The translations under genes and the position numbers were made by a program. The notes beneath the pieces were generated by a model. It saw only the letters and a program-made list of their open reading frames with translations. It made no database searches and was not told the origin of the DNA. Positions 15,643-20,612 of a stretch of 20,612 nucleotides of DNA are shown in pieces. The DNA lies in assembly GCA_964522485.1 (NCBI GenBank), contig CAZFUS010000043.1, positions 1 through 20,612 of the forward strand. Reading direction: 5' to 3'. The stretch comes from Methylohalomonas sp964522485 (lineage in GTDB: Bacteria; Pseudomonadota; Gammaproteobacteria; Methylohalomonadales; Methylohalomonadaceae). Within the stretch, counting starts at the first letter, position 1. The number at the start of each line of letters is the position of its first letter.

Positions 15643-16713
15643 TCAGCCACCTTCGAGTATTTCGCTGGCCAGTGCGGTACCTTCGATCCGGGCGCGGATT
15701 TTGGCAAACGCTGTATCCCGATCGATAAATGGTTTATCTGCAAACGGACAAAAACCGCTGTTGTCGGTGGTGCCTAACTGCTCAGCCGGAATATAGTTTG
15801 CCGCCTCCAGGATACGATCACGGATCTCCTCGACACTTTCGACACGTGCATTGATCGGATCCACAACGCCGATGAAGGTTCGCTGGCCCGGTTTTACATG
15901 ATTGTGCAGAACATTCAAAAGCCTGTTTTGATCCGGCTGGTTGGCCAGCGCGATATAAAAACTCCCCACGGGCAGTTCGAACAGACTGGGCAGCAGCTCG
16001 GCATAGTCAACCGTTTGATCATAATACGAATGCTGATAATGGCTGGAGCCGATGTAAATGCCGATGCGCTGCCGCTCTTCAGTCGAGAAACGGTCCAGCG
16101 CCAGATTGAGTAACAGGATAAAGCTGTTGAGTATCTGACCGGAGGCATCAAGCTGGATTGCAAGCGGTCCCTCAATGAAATCAATCTGAACTTTGCAGGC
16201 ATCCTGCTCCAGGCAACGACGTATCTCGCTGATATGCTCGGTCAGCAGATCATCAATAAAGGTATCGCGAGAATAATCCGGCAGGGGATCGGCCGGGTAC
16301 AGCAGGCTCAGGATTGCAGGTGATATCACTGCCTGCTTGATAGGCATATCGGTATACTTCCGGCCAGCCGTCAGATATTCATCGGCATAGTGCTGATAGT
16401 GAAAAGGGCCGCTGTTCAGTCGGGGAAGCTGACATTGATGGCCATTGGCAAAGGATAAATTGAAGCCCGCTGGCGAGAAATTTGTCTGCCCGTATACAGG
16501 ATAATTAATAAAGTTCTGATATTTGCCCTGTTCACCGTCGCTTATGACGGGTGAGCCCGTCGCTTCAAGACGGCCAACCGTTTCACGGACGGCGGCATCC
16601 AGCAGTGACTGCCATTTCGCTCCGGGCGCCTCATTCGGTTGCAGGGTCTGCATCGCATCCATTAGCGGCTGCGGCCGCGGCAGACTGCCAATCAATTCCG
16701 TGGGGATGGTCAC
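15643..16713 (-). CDS. MetE-like (cobalamin-independent methionine synthase) family protein, zinc motif missing
   Basis: A 356-residue protein with a GTG start at 16713, converging on tadG with a 43-base gap. Family resemblance: IPTELIGSLPRP at the N-terminus, VISDGEQGK (56-64), and the C-terminal stretch VDYAELLPSLFELPVG, GQRTFIGVVDPINARVES, EQLGTTDNSGF and RDTAFAKIRARIEGTALA. In this group the zinc-binding region normally reads HTCPGGD and TTDDCGF; here the corresponding stretches read YIGSSHY (220-226) and TTDNSGF (316-321), so the usual His and two Cys are absent (a Cys sits at 322 instead). It is thus probably not a normal methyl-transfer enzyme; its reaction is unknown. No ribosome binding site is obvious. 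Confidence 0.8.
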   Translation of the reverse strand: MTIPTELIGSLPRPQPLMDAMQTLQPNEAPGAKWQSLLDAAVRETVGRLEATGSPVISDGEQGKYQNFINYPVYGQTNFSPAGFNLSFANGHQCQLPRLNSGPFHYQHYADEYLTAGRKYTDMPIKQAVISPAILSLLYPADPLPDYSRDTFIDDLLTEHISEIRRCLEQDACKVQIDFIEGPLAIQLDASGQILNSFILLLNLALDRFSTEERQRIGIYIGSSHYQHSYYDQTVDYAELLPSLFELPVGSFYIALANQPDQNRLLNVLHNHVKPGQRTFIGVVDPINARVESVEEIRDRILEAANYIPAEQLGTTDNSGFCPFADKPFIDRDTAFAKIRARIEGTALASEILEGG

Positions 16714-16791
16714 GACTGTCCGGGTCGAATAAACCAGGCGTAGATTACAGGAACAGTATCCTGACGCGTTGCCATTTGCAGCAAGCGCAGC

Positions 16792-17826
16792 CTATCCGTC
16801 AATTGTTTCACTGACTGTGCGGTTCCGGCCTTGAGCCTTGGCCTTGTAAAGTGCGGTATCGGCCCGGTTGATCAATTCCTGGATGCTGCTGTGGGTCTTT
16901 GGAATCTGTGCGGCCACACCAATACTGACAGTGACAACGCCGTCGATGGGTTCGTGCACCATGTTCAATGCGGCAACGGTAGCACGGACCCGCTCGGCGG
17001 CAGCCAATGCTGCAGCGTTATCAGCATCCGGCAGGAGTATGGCAAACTCTTCACCCCCGTATCTCGCCACCAGATCCATCCCCTGGCGCATCGTTTCGTC
17101 GAGTGCCGCCGCGACCCGCCGCAGGCAGGTGTCGCCCGCACTATGACCATAGTGGTCGTTATAAAGCTTGAAGTTGTCTACATCGAGGATCGCTATTCCA
17201 ATGGACAATTTCTGTTTAAGTGCCCGTTGCCACCTGGATTCAAGAACCTCGGTAAAGTGACGGCGGTTTGCCAGGCCGGTCAGCCCGTCCGTTAAACTCA
17301 GTTCTTTGAGTTTTTGCTCGGTACGCAGGCGCAACAGCAGGATACTGTTGGAAGTTTCAAGTGCCGAGGTGCGTAAAAGTCGATCCTGTTTATCACCTTG
17401 TCTCAATGTGGCGTTGTCTGTCTGACGTTCGACAACATCAGATTTGTCAGCTATACGTTCGGATTCCGGGAGCCTGTTTGCTGTGGCAGTCGCTATGCGG
17501 ATTATGCCGCGTGAGACCGTGCGTGCTTCCTGCACATTGATGATTTGATCGCCGTCCCAGTATTTGAATGTATGTTTGGTGCCGAGATCCTGTGGCCAGC
17601 GATGCATATACCGGGATACTTCTTCAGGCCTGTTCGGATCGGGCAGGTAGACTCTGATTATATGATCCCCCTGATATGTCTCATGGAGGATGTCACGAAA
17701 TGATGCTCCAGCCCTGACAGAAGTGCTGGCCGTACTGAATTCAGACTCGAATCCATCATTCCAGTCCAGCAGGCAGCCCCGACTGTCAAATATCGAATAG
17801 CTTTCTTCGAATGATGTACGTGTCAT
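16792..17826 (-). CDS. PAS-GGDEF diguanylate cyclase
   Basis: Encodes 344 residues from ATG 17826. The first ~110 residues resemble a PAS fold (YSIFDSRGCLLDWNDGFESEF...ASFRDILHE). A charged helical linker (about 120-175) leads into the GGDEF domain: LSLTDGLTGLANRRHF, ILDVDNFKLYNDHYGHSAGD, and ARYGGEEFAILLP with the active-site GGEEF at 257-261. The residues at the inhibitory I-site position read QGMD instead of RxxD, so product inhibition at the canonical site is unlikely. It makes c-di-GMP from two GTP in response to a ligand of the PAS domain. No membrane helices are seen. Next to the Tad locus and the MetE-like gene (78 bases apart). Confidence 0.92.
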   Translation of the reverse strand: MTRTSFEESYSIFDSRGCLLDWNDGFESEFSTASTSVRAGASFRDILHETYQGDHIIRVYLPDPNRPEEVSRYMHRWPQDLGTKHTFKYWDGDQIINVQEARTVSRGIIRIATATANRLPESERIADKSDVVERQTDNATLRQGDKQDRLLRTSALETSNSILLLRLRTEQKLKELSLTDGLTGLANRRHFTEVLESRWQRALKQKLSIGIAILDVDNFKLYNDHYGHSAGDTCLRRVAAALDETMRQGMDLVARYGGEEFAILLPDADNAAALAAAERVRATVAALNMVHEPIDGVVTVSIGVAAQIPKTHSSIQELINRADTALYKAKAQGRNRTVSETIDG

Positions 17827-18241
17827 AATTTGCTGTCAGTTGCAGAAAAACCGACCGTAAACTCCGTCTGTTACTTGGATACGTTTAAGCAGCCAGGCTG
17901 TTATACAGTGAGCTTGAAAACTGATGGCCGCGTAATTATGAACGATGGTCGCCGGAATGAAAAACCTGTGTGTTTGATGGTTTGCCGCAGTTGGCATTTA
18001 ACGAATCGATCAGAGTGATTGCCGGACGGTCTGGGAAATATTAGTCCGGGCAATCGGCGCCGGAAGGCTCAGGCCTGGTCAGTTGGCCGGTCTGGTCGCT
18101 GTCGAAACGGGAGAATGCAAGATCATGAACCTATGCCGGACGGCGGGGTCTGACAGACTAGCTTTGGCAACAGACTTACTGGTTCGATGCCCTTGAATAT
18201 CAAGTCAAATAACCCAGATTAATAGCGGGGATAAGGCTGCG
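17827..18241. other. Divergent region between the cyclase and the M48 protease
   Basis: No gene is supported. A 62-codon TTG-started frame (17830-18018) abuts the cyclase start and has no family resemblance. At 18018-18053 an inverted repeat (ATTGCCGGAC ... GTCCGGGCAAT, one bulged G) can form a long hairpin without a U tract. A 10-base motif TGCCGGACGG occurs twice (18020-18029 and 18134-18143). Confidence 0.4.
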
Positions 18242-19036
18242 ATGATTTGCCGCACTGCATTATTGCTTACTGTTTCATTACTTGCTGCGTGTACTACTTC
18301 GCCCACAGGGCGTCAGCAATTATTGCTGGTCTCAGAGGCGCAGATGCAGCAGATGGGCGTAACGGCGTTTCAGGAGATGAAGCAGGAGATGCCCGTTGCT
18401 TCAGATAACAAGGTGAAGTCTTATGTGACATGCGTGGCCAATGCGATTATTCGGCAACTGCCCTCCGGGTCCGCCGGCCGTGAATGGGAGGTCGCCGTTT
18501 TCAAGGATGACAGCGCCAATGCCTTTGCGCTGCCGGGCGGCAAGATCGGGGTACACACTGGTTTGCTGACAGTCGCCGAGAATCAGGATCAGCTTGCCGC
18601 TGTTATCGCGCACGAGGTTGCCCATGTGCTGGCCCAGCACGGCGCCGAACGTGTCTCGCAGCAGTTTGCAACCCAGGCTGGTATGGATCTTGTCGGGGCG
18701 ATGTCCGGCCCGCAGACCCAGACCAAGCAGCAGCTGATCGGCTTGCTGGGACTTGGTGCCCAGGTGGGCATTCTGTTGCCCTATTCGCGGACACAGGAAA
18801 GCGAAGCCGATGTCTATGGGCTCGAATTGATGTCCAAGGCCGGATTCGATCCACGCGCCAGTGTGGATCTCTGGCAGAACATGAAGGCTGGCGGTGGCGG
18901 TGCTCCCCCTGAACTGTTGTCCACCCACCCGGCGCCTGATACGCGCATTCGTGATCTTCAGGCACGCCTGTCACAGACCATGCCATTGTACGAAGAAGCT
19001 CAAGCGGCGGGCCGGCGACCGAGCTGTGGCCCATAG
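18242..19036 (+). CDS. M48-family lipoprotein metalloprotease
   Basis: A 264-residue protein with a lipobox (LLAAC, Cys17) and an M48 peptidase domain: NAFALPGGKIGVHTGLL (93-109), the zinc motif HEVAH (124-128, Glu125 catalytic), a third-ligand region ESEAD (186-190) and STHP (227-230). This layout matches LoiP/YcaL-type periplasmic proteases that degrade misfolded outer-membrane proteins. The weak site GATAAGG precedes ATG 18242. The stop lies inside a 13-bp tandem duplication. It could be an outer- or inner-membrane lipoprotein; residue +2 is Thr, which favours sorting to the outer membrane. Confidence 0.92.
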   Translation: MICRTALLLTVSLLAACTTSPTGRQQLLLVSEAQMQQMGVTAFQEMKQEMPVASDNKVKSYVTCVANAIIRQLPSGSAGREWEVAVFKDDSANAFALPGGKIGVHTGLLTVAENQDQLAAVIAHEVAHVLAQHGAERVSQQFATQAGMDLVGAMSGPQTQTKQQLIGLLGLGAQVGILLPYSRTQESEADVYGLELMSKAGFDPRASVDLWQNMKAGGGGAPPELLSTHPAPDTRIRDLQARLSQTMPLYEEAQAAGRRPSCGP

Positions 19037-19057
19037 GGTTAAAACATAGGGTTAAAA
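19032..19057. repeat. 13-bp perfect tandem duplication over the M48 stop codon
   Basis: The sequence CATAGGGTTAAAA occurs twice head to tail (19032-19044 and 19045-19057). The first copy contains the TAG stop of the protease gene. It looks like a simple slippage duplication. Confidence 0.9.
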
Positions 19058-19171
19058 CGGGGCTTAAGAGAGGATTGCTCGACAATTACAGGAAGGCGGG
19101 TCAGGACCGCGACAGTCGACACGTACTGCAATCGATCAGCATTGCCTGCCGCAACGGAGCGGCCCTGTGTT

Positions 19172-19200
19172 ATAAAAATATCGGGTGGAGTGGCCACCCG
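19172..19200 (-). terminator. Intrinsic terminator of the Spy-like gene
   Basis: On the minus strand CGGGTGG and CCACCCG (19194-19200 and 19182-19188 in plus coordinates) form a 7-bp stem with a 5-base loop, followed by ATATTTTTATAA. It lies about 50 bases beyond the stop of the minus-strand gene at 19248. Confidence 0.75.
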
Positions 19201-19247
19201 TCCAACCAATAGCGCGAAGACGTGACTACAGCGTCGGTGCCGGAGTG

Positions 19248-19589
19248 TTACTGGGCATCCTCGCTCTGTTGTTGTTGCTGTTGCTGGTACTCACGCATAC
19301 GCCGGGCCATTTCTTCCTGATGCTGCTTCTGGATCTCTTCCAGCTTGGCCCGCTGTTCTTCGGTCAGTACGCCTTCAATACGTTGGCCGGCTTCCTCCCG
19401 TGCCTGCAGCTGTTTCCGGCGCTGTTCTTCAATAATGGTTTCGATCTCGGCGCGCTGTTCGTCAGTCAGATCCAGCTCTTCGGCCATGCGATCCATGACG
19501 TTATCCATGGCGCCGGCGCCCGCCTGAGCGAATACGATGGCTGGCGATAACAAAACAGCCAGTGTCAGGGATTTGATGATGTGATTCAT
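19248..19589 (-). CDS. Spy/CpxP-like periplasmic protein
   Basis: Start set at ATG 19589 (MNHIIKSLTLAVLLSPAIVFAQ), which gives a clean signal peptide and has AGGAAT upstream; the longer frame from 19664 adds a non-signal extension. The mature protein (about 90 residues) is highly charged and helical with two LTxxQ motifs (LTDEQRAEIETII and LTEEQRAKLEEI), the hallmark of the Spy/CpxP family, and a C-terminal run of seven Gln. Such proteins are ATP-independent chaperones or envelope-stress modulators. A terminator follows. Confidence 0.8.
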   Translation of the reverse strand: MNHIIKSLTLAVLLSPAIVFAQAGAGAMDNVMDRMAEELDLTDEQRAEIETIIEEQRRKQLQAREEAGQRIEGVLTEEQRAKLEEIQKQHQEEMARRMREYQQQQQQQSEDAQ

Positions 19590-19681
19590 TTCGATATTCC
19601 TATACTTTGGCTTGTAGAATTCGGCTGGTCGGATAGCGACAAAACCGGCTATTGTAACTTGCACGGAAACCGGTGAGTACA

Positions 19682-19705
19682 GCCGGGCCGATAATTCGGG
19701 CCGGC
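19682..19705. other. Imperfect 10-bp hairpin between dsbA and the Spy-like gene
   Basis: GCCGGGCCGA, a TAAT loop, and TCGGGCCGGC form a 10-bp stem with a single G-G mismatch. There is no T run on either strand, so it is not a canonical intrinsic terminator, but it lies 45 bases beyond the dsbA stop and could stabilise or attenuate that transcript. Confidence 0.45.
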
Positions 19706-19749
19706 ATTATGGGCTGCCAGGTCAAAGCTGTACAGATCATGGCCACCGT

Positions 19750-20397
19750 TTATTCGGCGCTGGCCGAGCCGCCGCTTTCCAGGCCCTGGCGTTCCAACTC
19801 AATCAATTGATTCATGGTTTCGATCATGGCTTCATAACTGCCGGCCATGGGGCCGGTGGTAATATATTTGCCGTTGATGACTACGGCAGGTACACCGGTG
19901 ACTTCATAGCGCTTCAGCATACCGAGTGAGCGCTTTACCTTTCCTTCCACCGCTCCGGAATTGAATGCCCGGGTAAATTCGTCACCATCGACACCGTGGT
20001 CCACGAAGAACGTCCGCAGGGTGTCTTCCGTTTCCAGCGGCTGCTGCTGTTCGTGAATGGCCGCAAACAGTGGTTCGTGTATCTTGTCCAGGACACCCAG
20101 TTCCTCCGCGGCATAAAAAGCCTTGGCGTGAGGCAGCCAGTTCTGCCGGAACACCGCGGGCATACGTTTGAAGTCGACAATCTCGGGCTTGTTCTGCAGC
20201 CATTCGCTCAAGTAGGGTTCGAAGTCATGACAGTGTGGACAGCCATACCAGAATATTTCGACTACCTCGACCTTGTCCGGATCTTCCGTTACCTGGGGTT
20301 GTGACAGGCTCTTGTAGTTGCTGGCCTTCTGGGCGCCCGCCGGTGTGACGACGGCAATAAGCAGCGCCAGCAGCCATAATTGGATGAATTTACGCAT
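19750..20397 (-). CDS. dsbA: Periplasmic thiol:disulfide oxidoreductase DsbA
   Basis: A 215-residue protein with signal peptide (MRKFIQLWLLALLIAVVTPAGA), the thioredoxin-fold active site FWYGCPHCHDFEP (CPHC, Cys53 and Cys56) and the cis-Pro loop TGVPAVVING (Pro170). It introduces disulfide bonds into exported proteins, is recycled by DsbB (not in the window) and is of normal length. AGGGA precedes the ATG. It follows the ccsB-like gene by 62 bases on the same strand and may share its transcript; this pairing with a cytochrome c assembly gene makes functional sense, as apocytochrome cysteines pass through the oxidising periplasm. Confidence 0.95.
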   Translation of the reverse strand: MRKFIQLWLLALLIAVVTPAGAQKASNYKSLSQPQVTEDPDKVEVVEIFWYGCPHCHDFEPYLSEWLQNKPEIVDFKRMPAVFRQNWLPHAKAFYAAEELGVLDKIHEPLFAAIHEQQQPLETEDTLRTFFVDHGVDGDEFTRAFNSGAVEGKVKRSLGMLKRYEVTGVPAVVINGKYITTGPMAGSYEAMIETMNQLIELERQGLESGGSASAE

Positions 20398-20459
20398 GTG
20401 GATCCCTGAATTGGTGTTTGAAAAAGTTTACTAAATTAGCGGCCCTATTTTTATTTTGA

Positions 20460-20612
20460 CTAAAGTTCACCGTAGGAGTGCAGCCCGGACAGGAACATGT
20501 TGACGCCCAGAAAGGCAAACAGCGTCACAAACAGCCCGATAATCGCCCACCAGGCCATGGCCGGGCCGCGCCAGCCCCTGGTCATGCGCATGTGCAGCCA
20601 GGCGGCGTAGTT
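20460..20612 (-). CDS. ccsB: C-terminal end of a CcsA/CcsB-type cytochrome c assembly protein (partial)
   Basis: The last 50 codons of a minus-strand gene running off the right edge. The sequence ends in a membrane helix (AWWAIIGLFVTLFAFLGVNMF) followed by LSGLHSYGEL, the terminal signature of the CcsA/ResC (also named CcsB in proteobacteria) heme-handling protein of the System II cytochrome c pathway. An upstream WLHMRMTRGWRG loop also fits. Its partner ResB/Ccs1 would be expected beyond the window. Confidence 0.82.
   Translation of the reverse strand, partial: NYAAWLHMRMTRGWRGPAMAWWAIIGLFVTLFAFLGVNMFLSGLHSYGEL

Noticed and set aside
17830..18018. 62-codon plus-strand frame abutting the cyclase gene
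   Set aside because: TTG start 3 bases from the start of the divergent cyclase gene, no ribosome binding site, no family; probably promoter DNA of the cyclase.
19185..19550. 121-codon plus-strand frame rich in Leu and Phe
   Set aside because: It is the antisense of the Spy-like gene; Gln and Glu codons read backwards give the Leu/Phe runs, mimicking a membrane protein.
1..20612. CRISPR array, insertion sequence, tRNA or rRNA
   Set aside because: No regularly spaced direct repeats, transposase motifs or cloverleaf-like or rRNA sequence were seen on reading; only short isolated repeats are present.

Overview
The window is bacterial chromosome, moderately GC-rich, with dense, partly overlapping genes. 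The best guess at origin is a gammaproteobacterium that matures cytochrome c with a System II (CcsA/CcsB-type) assembly; the species is not identifiable from sequence alone. The dominant content is a near-complete Tad (tight adherence, Flp-type) pilus locus.

Layout. Positions 1-980 hold no gene I can defend, but contain a strong minus-strand intrinsic terminator (449-489) preceded by two further hairpins, possibly a small structured RNA. Positions 981-2690 (minus) are a broken GGDEF-EAL gene: the diguanylate cyclase half carries a frameshift and a stop, while the EAL half is intact. Positions 2687-4464 hold two small two-helix membrane proteins that look like diverged paralogues, pointing away from each other, with an orphan 88-residue protein between them. 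Positions 4666-5433 (minus) encode a TadE-like pseudopilin and the Flp pilin. After a 700-bp divergent intergenic region comes a ten-kilobase plus-strand operon: cpaB/rcpC, secretin cpaC/rcpA, tadZ/cpaE, tadA/cpaF, tadB, tadC, tadD, a DUF3613 gene and a large TadG-like gene, many with overlapping or closely spaced ends. Beyond it lie a MetE-like gene lacking the usual zinc-ligand motifs (minus), a PAS-GGDEF diguanylate cyclase (minus), an M48 lipoprotein protease (plus), a Spy/CpxP-like periplasmic protein (minus), DsbA (minus) and the C-terminal end of a CcsB-type cytochrome c assembly protein (minus, runs off the window).

How the genes fit together. The Flp subunit and TadE-like pseudopilin are substrates; TadA powers assembly with the TadB/TadC inner-membrane platform; TadZ localises the machine; CpaB, the secretin and the TadD lipoprotein form the envelope-spanning channel; TadG is a membrane-anchored minor component. 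No prepilin peptidase (TadV/CpaA) is seen, so it must be elsewhere or supplied by a type IV pilus peptidase. Cyclic-di-GMP genes lie on both sides of the locus, one decayed and one apparently intact, which suggests (inference only) that surface attachment is under c-di-GMP control here. DsbA, the M48 protease and the Spy-like protein form a separate envelope-quality-control cluster.

No CRISPR array, insertion sequence, tRNA or rRNA was recognised. Nothing here is proven to be a new system; the least explained parts are the paralogous membrane-protein pair, the zinc-less MetE-like protein and the structured segment at 449-565.
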